From NCBI GenBank assembly GCA_933228675.1, contig OW121740.1:33572292-33636291 (forward strand): 64,000 nt of DNA, given 5' to 3'. Positions 36,801 to 47,370 of this stretch are shown here, piece after piece. The translations under genes and the position numbers were made by a program. This DNA comes from Stomorhina lunata. Taxonomy: Eukaryota; Arthropoda; Insecta; Diptera; Rhiniidae. Position 1 is the first letter of the stretch. Each line of letters opens with the position of its first letter. The notes below the pieces were generated by a model. That model made no database searches. It saw only the letters and a list, made by a program, of their open reading frames with translations, and was not told the DNA's origin.

Positions 36801-37115
36801 AGAAAATTTTCAAAAATTTCCTATTTTCATAGGAAAGATTCAAAATTTTCCTATTTTTATAGGAAATTTTCAAAAATTTCCCATTTTTATAAGAAAATTT
36901 TTAAAAATTTCCTATTTTCATACGAAAGTTTTCAAAATTTTCCTATTTTCGTAGGAACATTTTTGAAAAATTTTCTATTTTAATAAGATATTTTTTTAAA
37001 ATTTCTTATTTTTATAGGAAATTTTTCAAAAATTTCCTATTTTTATAGGAAAATTTTCAAAAATTTCTTATTTTTACAGGAAAATTTTCAAAAATTTCTT
37101 ATTTTTATGGAGAGT
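33900..37115 (-). repeat. 31-bp A/T-tract satellite array S5, inverted, AAGAAA subtype, about 103 copies
   Basis: Reverse complement of S4, with the same diagnostic change (TTTCTTATTTTTATAGG, where S3 has TTTCCTATTTTTATAGG). A block of variant units around 34640-34830 (TTCTTTTTTTTATAGG, 'tagataattttt', 'ggaagtttttc', 'aaaatttttttaattttt') is repeated in the same order around 34920-35090, which indicates a higher-order duplication. From about 35200 to 37115 units are heavily degenerate. Open frames at 36257-36460 and 36711-36983 are by-products of the repeat. Confidence 0.93.
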
Positions 37116-38717
37116 TTTTTAAAGGTCTATAAAACTTCATTTTCTGTTATTTATCCAAAATTCGTTTAAAATGTGTTTTCCGCCCGAGCAGGTCTAATAT
37201 GTACAACGAAAAAAAAAACTCCGCATCATATATAGTTGGATGAAAATTATATCAGCAAAAAATTAAAAAAAAAAAAAAAAAAATGGCAACATTCACCTCG
37301 GATACACAATTTCTGAGTGGTAGTTATAGTAAATGAAATCAGATTTCAAAGTTCAGCCAAGTGTACGTTTTCGTGTTGCAAACAGCATCTGTTTGGCTTT
37401 GAAATTTGTTATCAGAAGTTTCAATTTTTTTCATATGAAAATAAATATAAAAAAATATTAAATAAATAAAAAAATTAAAAAAAAAAGTAAAAATATGAAA
37501 TAAGTGGAGATAAAAAGTTTAAAGCAACAGGTTTCTGAGAATTGGGGAAAACGCTATCATAAGTATAAATTTTTAAATATAAACTTCAAAGGAATTTATA
37601 TCCAGATGTTTATTTCTTGCAGTATTTTAAATAAAAAGGGAAATTTATTTAAGGCAGTAATACAGGCTCAAAAGGATTATTTAATAATTTTGTGAATTTG
37701 GAAAAGAGAATAATAAGTAACTTCTGATTAAATAGCCTTTTTTGTTTGAAATATGTACTTATTTAATTTATTGTTCTTATAAACTCTAAATTTTAGTTAA
37801 GGTCTTCAAATAACAAAAGAGGAAGTTGAAATTGGCCTGAAGATATTGAATTATTCCACTAATGGAAAATTTTTTATTAATTAGTATTCAAAGAGTTCAA
37901 TCTCAAATTACTTAATAGCATTTAAATTTCTTAATACTTGATAAGCATATTTCAAATCAATTTTGACGTATTATCAGCTTTTTTTAACCGGAACTGAAGA
38001 CTTACTCCATATTGATTTTAAAACATTAAGCTCATATTTTTTCAATTTTAAACATTTGACATCTATAATTTTAATTAATCGCCATTTATACATTCTAGAA
38101 ACATAAAATAAAATTTAATTTTCAATTTAGTCTAATTTAATTCAAAAGCAATAAAAAAATTCCCCGAAGTCCTCATGTAAACATTAGTTAATATCAACAT
38201 ATAAATTCATATGAATTTGCTTATAATTATAAATTCTATGTATTTTCTCTTTTCACATACCCTCAAGCAGTTTCTCTGAATTTCTAAACACACACACTAA
38301 AATGTTAGATTACTCTCCATTGTATACATCCCAAATGTATGCAATAATACATTTGGTTTCTGTAATTGAATAGAGCTTTTGTTGTAAGCGGAAACAAAAC
38401 AATTTTTCAACTGCATTTAACAAAAAGGAAGTGCATGTGAATGCAGGACAGAAACGGTAATAAGTTTTGATCTGTCGATAGCTCAAATTAGTACAAGTCT
38501 AGTTTATATTAGGTTTTAACTTGATATGAATGTTTGAAGATTGGCAACAGATTTTGTCTTCTTTGGAAATAAAACTCAAAACTTTCGTGACTTTTGAATC
38601 TATTAAACCTCAATATTTGCTTATAATAGAAGTAATGTTTTTAAGTCCGTTTACAGCCACACGATTTGATTTCATTAAATATGTATTTTGTTAACAATAT
38701 ATAACATATAATACAAT
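37116..38717. other. Unique AT-rich stretch
   Basis: No recognised gene or repeat. A 63-codon Lys-rich frame at 37504-37695 is not similar to anything I know. Confidence 0.5.
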
Positions 38718-39815
38718 AGTACCTGGTTGACCGAGCCTTGCTCGGAGTTTTATGACAGGAATTCGATGCAAATTTTAAAATTTTCATATATTTATAAAGT
38801 TTATACTTGTGATACACTTTTTTGTTTTCAAGTTTATTTGTTCGAAAGTAAAAAAAGTACCAAAAATATTGTTCACACATTATTATTTCTGCTCGGCCTT
38901 TTTTCCAAAAAGTACCAATAACTCGTCTTTTAATTTTTCAGCAATTTAAATTTTGTTTCCATACCTATTACTTTAAAAGTTTTAACGTTGCCAATTTTTC
39001 TCCCTTTTTATCTCATAATTTCAAAAAAGTTTCATATTCATATTTGGTATTTTTTCTTTTCAATTGAACCCGGTACATTTTATAAATATTACTTTATGAA
39101 ATATTAAGCTATCATTTTATCCCCTTTTAACTTATTTTTTAACCCGAAATCAAAAAAGTACCAAATACGTGTTCAATATTTTTTTCATATCTATTGATTT
39201 CAGTACAAAGTTCCTTTCTAAATTCTTCGGTTCAAAAGATAAGAGTGAGTTAAAAAAGTACCAAAAAACTATTTTCACCCTTTTTACCCCCTATCGTGCA
39301 TAGTTTCAAAAAAGTTCCAAACTCCTGTCCGCTTATTTTCAACCCGAAATCAAAAAAGTACCAAATACGTGTTCAATATTTTTTTCATATGTATTGATTT
39401 CAGTACAAAGTTCCTTTCTAAATTCTTCGGTTCAAAAGATAAGAGTGAGTTAAAAAAGTACCAAAAAACTATTTTCACCCTTTTTACCCCCTATCGTGCA
39501 TAGTTTTAAAAAAGTACCAAACTCCTGTCCGCTTATTTTCTTATCTGTTCAAAACGTAATTTAAATTTTGTTTCACACTTATTACTTTAGGAGATACAAC
39601 ATTTTCGACGTTTCCCGTTTTTAACCGTTTTTACCCCCTTAACGGCAAAACTTCCAAAAGTATCTTCTTACTCAATCTATACGGCAAGTAAGCTACGTGT
39701 ATTAGAAATTTTATCAAAATCGTTAGAACCGTTTTCGAGATAGCCGTTCTATATATTCATATATACATACAATTATTGCTCGTTTAAAGACATAAGATAA
39801 TAAGATAATACAGAG
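38718..39815 (+). mobile_element. Family B interspersed repeat (copy 3), internally rearranged
   Basis: It starts AGTACCTGGTTGACCGAGCC with the CCGAGC/GCTCGG hairpin and ends 'gttagaaccgttttcgagatagccg', then 'caattattgctcgtttaaag', as copy 1 does. It lacks the 132-bp tandem region and instead contains a 200-bp tandem duplication of the 'aaaagtaccaaa' region. Confidence 0.8.
39141..39540 (+). repeat. 200-bp tandem duplication inside family B
   Basis: Two adjacent 200-bp units (39141-39340 and 39341-39540) both begin AACCCGAAATCAAAAAAGTA and end 'gtccgcttattttc'. By eye they differ at only about three positions (catatCtat/catatGtat, agttTC/agttTT, agtTcc/agtAcc), so the duplication is recent. 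Confidence 0.93.
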
Positions 39816-40347
39816 ACGAGATATATCTACCAAAGATGATTCGCGCACGATGATTTCAATAGAGGTATTAATTTTTCCTTGTAAGCTCAGATAAGAAAGT
39901 TATTAGACTTTTTGCTTGGAAAAGAAATTTAAAAATAATTCACTGAAATTTGGCTCATATACTTTTCTTGGAACAGGAATAATGTATATGGGATTGGTTT
40001 AATACGGTCGATTATCTCCATTAGTTAAATTTACCTGAAATGAGTTTTCTGAATATTATGGTTCATACTTATAGGTAGCGAAAAAAATGATTCCTGGAAA
40101 CCTTTACTCTAGATAATGGACTCATACAAACAAATTTTCGCATACATACAAATTCAAGAACAAATATTAAATAAAATAAAAATACTAATAAACGACAATT
40201 AATGAACAGAAATTTTACATCAGAAAAACGTACATTTATTTATATAATTTTTTTTTTTTTTGGACCAGTTTTTAATGTACTTTCAAGTTAATTTTTATGG
40301 TTAATACTTTAATAAATATTTATTAAATAAAACCTAATAAATAAAAG
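39816..40347. other. Unique AT-rich spacer
   Basis: Nothing recognised. Confidence 0.5.
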
Positions 40348-41100
40348 TGTTATTGCAATTCCGAATCTTATATACCCACCCACATATCTTACATATCTGC
40401 GAGCGAATATCTAACTTTAAATGTGGACCCAACGTTATTAAATTTGTTAAGCTTTTTGGCAATGATAGTTAATTCCTTAGAAAAAAGTTCGGAGTTCCAC
40501 TGTATAATAAGTCTGTACTTAGCAATGATTGAAAACTTTTTTGTTTTTATAAGTCGTATCTGGATCGATTTTCTATCTATAAATCGCTACTTAATCTAAA
40601 CACAATAACTCCATTTTTGAAGCGGTGGTAAAAAATGAATCACTTGCTACAACATTAAATGACAACGGATCGTGATCCAATATTTATAAGCTGTCGTATG
40701 CTGACTGGGTTTGATGGTATTGGAGAGGAAGCACTACTACTAGCTACTTTCCTATGGGCAAATTTTTAATTCCATTATGTTTTATTTTAACAGCCAGCTT
40801 TGTCCATTTTGAAAAGAGATGTCTTAAAGTGATTCCCTCCGAATTTTAATACCAACCTTTTCAAGAAATCATTAATACTTTTGTTTAATTTTGTTACTAT
40901 ATCTCATTAAGTTTAGGCGCTATCGGGTTTTAAACTGATGGGCAGTTAGTTGGTTGGTATTACTGCTGTTTCGTCAAGTTGTTTATATGGGAGCTATGGT
41001 CAAGATAGACACACAAACAGACAGACATACAGATAGACAGACGGACAGACATACAGACATACAGACATACAGACATACAGACATACAGACAGACAGACAG
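40348..41100 (+). mobile_element. Family E interspersed repeat, diverged
   Basis: It begins 'ttccgaatcttatatacccaccc' (hairpin partly lost) and ends with 'tatgggagctatggtcaaga' and a CAGACATA microsatellite (41010-41100). It abuts an inverted family A copy. Confidence 0.7.
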
Positions 41101-41381
41101 ATGATGTATGTAATGCATAGAAATATTTAGTATACCAATAGGCTTAGAATCACATTCTGAGTCGATTTAGCGATGTCACTCCGTCCGTGCGTCCGTCTGG
41201 ACGGCTGGCTGGACCCCCATATAAACCTTGTAATCAAAGTACAAGTCGCAATTCTAAAGATAATTTGACAAACTTTGACACAGATCATTTTTTAAGTAGG
41301 ACCATGGCTATTGAAATTCGTCAAATCGGTCCATTATTTATGGTACCTCCCATAGGTCCCACTTCCCGGAATTGATATATT
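41101..41381 (-). mobile_element. Family A repeat, left part, interrupted
   Basis: Carries 'gatgtatgtaatgcatag', the CCGTCCG seed and 'cccacttcccggaattgatata'. The element breaks at 41381 after 'gatatatt' and resumes at 42682 with 'ttggaaacaaatatc', which is the expected continuation in full copies. Confidence 0.85.
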
Positions 41382-41499
41382 CCCAGCAAAACTTTGGTAA
41401 TGGCAAGTACTCTGATAACTGGTTACCTTGTAACGACTACAACATACCATCCGAATTAATAATAAGTTATTACAGAAGTACTTATTTGTAATTAAGATG

Positions 41500-41560
41500 G
41501 TAATTTAAACTGAATGGCCCCGGTTCGAATCCCACCAAGACCAGCAATTTTTTTTTATTT
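41500..41560 (+). other. tRNA-like B-box segment inside family D
   Basis: GGCCCCGGTTCGAATCCCACC contains a good RNA polymerase III B-box and is followed by CAAGACCAGCAA and a T-rich run. An A-box at tRNA spacing is not clear, so this is probably a SINE or tRNA fragment. Confidence 0.4.
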
Positions 41561-41847
41561 TTTTTTTTATTAAAAGAGTTTTTTAAATGATTTTTGAATT
41601 TTAAAAACTTAAATATTACCTTCTGTAAAAAAAAAATTTAGAAAACTAACTCAAGGTCATGAAAAAATACCATCATGAGTCAATTTTGATTATGTAGGGG
41701 ATGTTGAATACCAAACACGATTCTAATTGGTCTTAACTTGGTAAGCCCGACTTATCTGGGTCATCCTTCATCTCAACTGTGGACACACACCTCCTCATGG
41801 TATCACCCGGGGAGCTAGTTTAACACCCATTAATATTGTGAGTTAAC

Positions 41848-42129
41848 ATGTTCCGAAAGTTGTCCCATAAGATCGATAAAAATGGGTTAGGATTACGGGC
41901 TAGTAACCCTCTCTTGAAAAAAAAATACAATGAAGAGGATAAAATTAGAATTGAAATGTCCCACTACCTAATATTAGAGGAGGATGTCCGAAACTTCGAT
42001 AGAAAGACCAAGTAGAGGAACATTTTTCAAAGCTTGGCCTATAAAATTGGAGAATATTCGCACAAGATCGAAATCCCTGGAATTCTAAAATATGCTCAGA
42101 CTTTGACCTTAACAGGTTGTAACATTTAA
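41848..42129 (+). pseudogene. Broken 93-codon frame, possibly jerky/pogo-like transposase N-terminal region
   Basis: An ATG at 41848 opens a frame reading MFRKLSHKIDKNGLGLRAS and on to a TAG at 42013-42015. The same frame then continues to a TAA at 42127. The part RIEMSHYLILEE...NIFQSLAYKIGEY resembles the helix-turn-helix region of jerky/Tigger/pogo transposases ('L..YIL.ME...FGLT..D.R.LAY..AE.N'). The coding-like composition contrasts with the flanks. The similarity is from memory and modest. If correct, one nonsense mutation and loss of the catalytic part make it a relic carried inside family D. Confidence 0.3.
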
Positions 42130-42361
42130 GTAAGAGTCAATCTTATGTAAAAACTTATACAAAAAAGAAGATTTAAATTGTTTAAATTTTAAAATAATTT
42201 TAAAAAAGTTTTAAAATAGTTACAAAAAATCGTATAAAAATATTTTTCCAAAAATTACAACAAAGCAAAAAAAGCAGAGAAAAACAAAGTTATTTTCACA
42301 TGATTTTGGATCAAAAAATAAAAATTGTTTATATTAATTATAAGCTGCTAAGTTTTCAACA

Positions 42362-42434
42362 TATGAAGTAGCTCAGTGGAAGAGTCTCTGACTAGCAGTC
42401 GGAGGGTCTGGGTTCGAGCCCCCATGGGATCATA
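42362..42434 (+). pseudogene. tRNA-like sequence, AGC (Ala) anticodon, probably SINE head or tRNA relic
   Basis: A 73-nt segment folds roughly as a cloverleaf. The D-arm GCTC/GAGT sits in GTAGCTCAGTGGAAGAG (A-box). The anticodon stem TCTGA/TCGGA pairs fully with one G-T, around loop CTAGCAG with AGC at 42394-42396. The B-box is GGGTTCGAGCC. The acceptor stem pairs only in its outer 5 bp (TATGA/TCATA), and an A-run follows. Poor inner acceptor and T-stem pairing argue against a working tRNA. Confidence 0.5.
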
Positions 42435-42681
42435 AAAAAAATTTTGTATTTCGTTTAAAAATATATGTTTTTAATAAAACAACAACAAAAAAGTTGTTGC
42501 TGTTGTTGTTGTTGCTTTCAAATTGCTTACCCAAGTCATTACTTTTCTGCAATTGGTAAGTACTTGCCTCCAATGACATCCCCATGTTAATGTAATGACT
42601 TAAACAGCGAATGAGTAAGTAGTTCGTGTTCAATAGTTTAACTGTTTAACTCATTATTTGGTAATGAAAAGTTTTACTGGG

Positions 42682-43132
42682 TTGGAAACAAATATCAATA
42701 TTTTTCATGAAATTTAAAACAGATACTGTTTATGTATACATAAATAACTGTACCAAATTTTGTTGAAATTGGTCCACATTTGACCATAGCTCCCATACAA
42801 ACTCTTCTGTCAAGACGCACTATATGAGACCAAATCACTAAAACGCTCGTAAATCTGAAGATAATGATAATTTTTAGTTTATTTTATATCTTCATAATTT
42901 TTGTAATAACTGTAATCAATTTGCAAAATTTCGATATAATCGGTCTTCATTTGACCCTAGCTCTCATATATGTCTAATTGACGGAAAATGTTTGTATGAT
43001 TAGAAAATGTTTGTATGATGGCAAAATTTAGCAGTATTTGTCTTTATATGGGAAAAAGAACACCTTTGACATAGTGGTGAAGGGTATCGTAAGGTCGGTC
43101 TTGACCGACTAAAGCACTTTCTTACTTGTTTT
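42682..43132 (-). mobile_element. Family A repeat, right part, resumed after family D
   Basis: Continues the interrupted copy: 'caaatatcaatatttttcatgaaattt', 'ccatagctcccatacaaactcttctgtc', 'gtggtgaagggtatcgtaaggtcgg' and the terminal 'cttacttgtttt'. Joined to 41101-41381 it gives a nearly complete family A element. Confidence 0.85.
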
Positions 43133-44609
43133 AATAAGAAGTAATTACATAAATAGCTAACAGTTAAGGTTTTCATTGCAGTCTGCTTAGTACGCTGATA
43201 TAGACTATGAAGTAATGGTATAACATTGGACGCTAGAAAGAAGTTAGTTTTCCACTGTACAACAAGACGTTGTAAGTGCAGAAAAGTTGTTTTATGGATT
43301 ACATAATCATATTTTTGGACAGATTCTAACCAATTATTTTTTTGAATTTTATTATCTATATCTTTTTCCTAGCAGTAGGAGCTCTAAGCCTTAATAACAC
43401 GTTTCACTTCATCTTCGTAATGTAGTCTAATGTTCGTTCTAAATTTTCCTGGTGTGTATGTTCGTGTACAACACGTTGCTCTAGGACAAACGAACAACCC
43501 TAATGTCAAAAAAACTTTTAATATATGTAAATTTTTTATTATTTCAAACAGTTTTTTACATTCATAAATAATTAACATTATTAACATTTAAAGAATTAAC
43601 TGCTAATAATATTCATTATTCAAATCACTGATGCATCCATTAATATAACGAATAAAAATTAATTTTTTTTTCATATGTTAATTTCTATTTATAGTCATTT
43701 TAACTGTTAGGAACTGATATTTAAATTTTGATTAGAATTAATAATTGACATTTTTGAAATGTTATTAATTCGAAAAGAAAAATTTTAATTTATTCATATT
43801 AAAAATACAGTTCGCTTTGTTATTTAGTAAAATATTAACACGTATTTTACAGGTTTTTCTGTTAGTCATTTTAATATTAAATATTATTGCGTTATTGTTA
43901 TACCTATATTTACAATTAACATTTTTTATTTCTATGAATTTTTAATGAAATTTTTGTAAGGAGTCTATTATTAAGTATTTGTTAAATATTATACAATATT
44001 TCGTCCACTGAAATGCGAAAGAGCGTAACTGACACAAAAATTAGGCATTGACTTTTTGATTGATTGTGGACTTATTTCGATTAGGAGCATCAAAAATAAC
44101 GAAAAAATGATTTGATTTTTACGTTAGTTATATTCTTTTATATTCCTAGTTACGATTTGTATTCTTTTAAAAGTCCTTTTTGTACAATTATGATAGATAG
44201 GCAAGCAATTTAAAGTCTAAATTATCTAACCCTTTTCATTTATATATGAGTCGGTAAAAAAAAGGAAAATTTACTGAAAATCAGCTTTTTCTTTCTTCAA
44301 ATGGGGAAATCTTCCTAAAATTTTGTCATATTAATGCTCAGAAGACTCTTTGTAATAATCGATGTTCATGTCTATCCAAAGACACTAATGCATTGTCCTT
44401 ATCAGCTGATTATTAAACCTTTGCTCGCTCTACTTGACTGACTACAGATTGGACATTTACATATGAGAAATGATGAGGATCCATATTTCATTCTGGCTCA
44501 AATTCGCAAATTCTTTTTCTAATTAAAAGTTATATGCATTTAGTACTGGTGGTGCCATCTATTAGTATATGAACTTTTCACCATGTAAAGCTGTAAAAAA
44601 TAAACAAGA
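43133..44609. other. Unique AT-rich stretch
   Basis: A 67-codon minus-strand frame (43384-43587) ends in a stretch of mixed composition (TYTPGKFRTNIRLHYEDEV) but is not recognised. No repeat family was identified. Confidence 0.5.
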
Positions 44610-45350
44610 TCGTTAACATTCTTGGGTACCTCTGTTACCCATAGGGCTCACTTCCTTGAATTGAAATTTTGACTACAAATTCTGGTATATTTTTTATAAA
44701 ATTTGGAAAATTTTGAAATTATAGAAATCAGTCCATACTTGACCATAGCTCTCATTCACAAAAACGCTTCTAAATCTAAAGACAATGATAATTTTGTGTC
44801 GCACATTTAGTTTAAATACAAACTGTTATCAAATTGGTAAACTTCGTGTCAATCATTTAACATTTGACATATTTCAGGTACATCCCACTTCCCGGAATTG
44901 AGATTTTGGCTAAAAGCTACAGTATGTTTTTATGATTTTTTTTGTTTTTTGAAACTGTACCAAAATTTATTGAAATGGATCAATATTTGACTATAGCCCC
45001 AATTCACAAAAACGCTTTTAAATCTAGGGTCAAATCGCGGCATTCGACAAATGTAACATTTGTGTAGCATACTTTTAGGATAACCTAAATAATATTTATT
45101 ATCTAAGGCTCACTATATTGTAATTTATTTGTCAAAATGTTTTGACAAAACAAACGGATATGTTTAGATATCAAATTTTATTAAACTTTTTTCCAAATAA
45201 ATTATTTTGAAAATCCCACAATGTTTGCTTAATCGTCTAAATTATTGATCGATTTCGAATGCGCCTATTTGGCCCCTGAAAATAATGATGATTTTATATA
45301 TATTTATTGCACATATAATTTTTGTATAAACTAAATCATCCGGGTAAATT
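44610..45350 (-). mobile_element. Diverged, partly duplicated family A sequence
   Basis: Two eroded stretches each follow family A order: 'cccatagggctcacttcc' then 'gaccatagctctcattcac' and 'cgcttctaaatctaaagacaatg', followed by 'catcccacttcccggaattg' then 'gactatagccccaattcac' and 'cgcttttaaatct'. The second is interrupted at 45027 by a short inverted-repeat element and resumes at 45276. Confidence 0.6.
45027..45275. mobile_element. MITE family F (subtype F2), 249 bp
   Basis: The left end GGGTCAAATCGCGGCATTCG is matched in inverse by the right end GAATGCGCCTATTTGGCCC. It lies in family A sequence between CTA (45024-45026) and CTG (45276-45278). The uninterrupted family A has CTG here, so the 3-bp target duplication is CTG with one later change. 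Confidence 0.8.
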
Positions 45351-46120
45351 TCAAAGAAATCGGTCTACTTTTTTGTTGTGGAAAATAAATCCCTGGTATT
45401 ATAAAAGCAATGTTTGTTCTAGGATACTTTTGTTTTTGAATTCGTTTAAAAGATGGCGCTATTTTTTGGTTATATACGGAAATCTCATTTTTTTATAATT
45501 AAAACTAAAAATATGGCTTGACAATGTTCCTTAATTTTGTTTAGGAGTATTTGGTCTATTTTTTGTCTGAATGTATCAACATCGAAAAAGATTTTAATAA
45601 AATGTATTTGATACATTTGTACCGCCACCTTGCGGCAATTTTTTTGCAACAAAAATAAATACTTTCAAAAACTTTCAAACGAGATGTCTGCGATGAAATT
45701 TCGTCGAAAATAGGCAATCTAGAGGTAAAAGTAGTTAATAATACTCCGAATCTGATACTTTCTTACACGATTTCATTAAAATTTCAATATGTTAAGTGCA
45801 TTTGAAATAATTGGAGTTCATATGTGATTAAAACTTCATCTCTAAAACCACTTGGAATATTTTAACCGACGAACGATTTCATCAGAATTCAATTTTTAAA
45901 ATAATCAGAATTTAATTTAACACGTAAAAACGTGTTAAGACAAGAGTTCAAAAATTAAATTTGTTGCCACCAGGGAGTCTTTATGACTCTAGACACGTTC
46001 AGATTATATGGAAGCGTTCACAAAAGATGTTAAGCTTTACCGGGGCTACAATTTTTCCAAATATATCGTAAGAAAAATCAAGTTTTCCAAAAAGTTATAA
46101 CACAATAGGACAGTGGTTGG
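45351..46120. other. AT-rich stretch with short hairpin motifs
   Basis: Contains ACCGCCACCTTGCGGCAAT near 45620 (short inverted CCGC/GCGG) and 'aacacgtaaaaacgtgtt' near 45920, an 18-bp near-perfect palindrome. No coding sequence was recognised. Confidence 0.5.
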
Positions 46121-46815
46121 TACACATGAGAAATGTTAACAGAATAAGAAAATAGGCTTAAAATAAAGAAATACATGCCTCGGCGTTTTGCTGTAGCACG
46201 TCAGAATTTTAAGAAAATCGATTTTAAAGATTCGAAGGACCGTGGAGGTACACTAGTAACATAATACTATTATAAAAAGTTCTATCCGATTTAAATGCTT
46301 GAGCCAGTTTTGAAAAGAGAATTAAATTTGGATTTGTTTTTATTAAAAACAAATAAATTGTCCGCTAGAGGACGCTTAAATTTTCATGTAAAATTAAAAA
46401 ATATCCAAAAAATGTACCAAAACTAAACGACTAACATTTTCGATACAAAATAATAGTTAAGACATCATATTATTTTTTGTATTTTTACATTACATTTACA
46501 TTACATTGAATTAGATTGGATATTTTTTTATTTAACTTGAAAATTAAAGCGACACCTAGCGGAAAAAAATAATTCAAATTTAACAAAAACAAACCCCAAT
46601 TTAATTCCCTTTTCAAAACTGGCATTTAAATTGGTTTACCCATTCTATTTTTATAGAACTTTTTATAATAGTATTACGTTAGAAGTGAACCTCCACGGTT
46701 CTTCGAATCTTTAAAATCGATTTTCTTAAAATTCTGACGTGCTACAGTAAAACGCCGAGACAAGTATTTCTTTATTTTAAGCCTATCTTCATATTCTGTT
46801 AACATTGCTAATGTG
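46121..46815. repeat. Long inverted repeat (foldback), arms about 290-300 bp
   Basis: The left arm (46121-46410) starts 'tacacatgagaaatgttaacag', continues 'ggcttaaaataaagaaatac' and 'acgtcagaattttaag', and ends near 'aaaaaatatccaaaa'. The right arm (46516-46815) is its reverse complement with scattered differences and small indels. The spacer is about 105 bp. Similarity fades beyond the arms. It could be a foldback element or two opposed copies of one repeat. A transcript through it would fold into a hairpin of nearly 300 bp. Confidence 0.88.
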
Positions 46816-47007
46816 TACTCAAAAGAATTTGATTTTGTCGTACTGTGTAATCAAAAAATTTAAAAACAAAAAAATATTTCTTTAATTTTTTTCAAAAAAG
46901 TCTTAGATCAAATACATTTTATCATAAGATTTTAGCAACTAAATTTTTGCCAATAATAGTTAAGCGATATTCTTAGGTTCTAATTTGTTATTAGAAATTA
47001 AGAATAT

Positions 47008-47370
47008 TATAAGTTTGTGCTGATGTATGTAACGCATGGAAATATTTATCTAAGACCCACTTTTTAATATACCAATAGGCTTAGAATCACTTTCCGAGTC
47101 GGTTTAGGGATGTCCGTCCGTCCGTCCGTCCGTCTGGCTGGCTGGACCCCCATGTAAACCTTGTAATCAAACTACAGGTCGCAATTCTAAAGATAATTTC
47201 ATGAAATTTAACGCAGATCATTTTTTTGATTATGGGACCATGGCTATTGAAATTCGTCAAAATCGGTTCATTATTTATGGTACCTCCCATAGGTCCCACT
47301 TCCCGGAATTAATACATTGGCCAAAAATATTAACTTTTTTTCATGAAATTTAAATCAAATACTGCTTATG
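47008..47370 (-). mobile_element. Family A repeat, truncated
   Basis: Follows the full copy from 'ataagtttgtgctgatgtatg' through the CCGT seed (47113-47140) and 'cccacttcccggaatt' to 'actgcttatg', where it stops. Sequence at about 47537-47600 ('acatacatcagcataaacc' to 'ggtaaaggatataaa') resembles the same terminus in the opposite orientation. Confidence 0.8.

Larger units (their letters stand above)
41382..42681. mobile_element. 1.3-kb inverted-repeat DNA element (family D), nested in family A
   Basis: The left end is CCCAGCAAAACTTT (41382-41395) and the right end AAAGTTTTACTGGG (42668-42681), inverted with one mismatch in 14. A subterminal GGCAAGTACT (41402) is repeated in inverse at 42559-42568. 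Both flanks are family A sequence, with only TT shared as a possible target duplication. Inside are two tRNA-like B-box segments, a possible jerky/pogo-like pseudogene fragment and opa-like GTTGTT runs. It does not encode an intact transposase. The superfamily is undecided. Confidence 0.8.

Noticed and set aside
36257..36983. Repeat-like Phe/Ser/Tyr frames in S5
   Set aside because: By-products of the degenerate 31-bp satellite.
43384..43587. 67-codon minus-strand frame ending in a mixed-composition segment
   Set aside because: The tail looks somewhat coding-like, but nothing in it matches a family I know and the first half is Leu/Ile/Lys noise.
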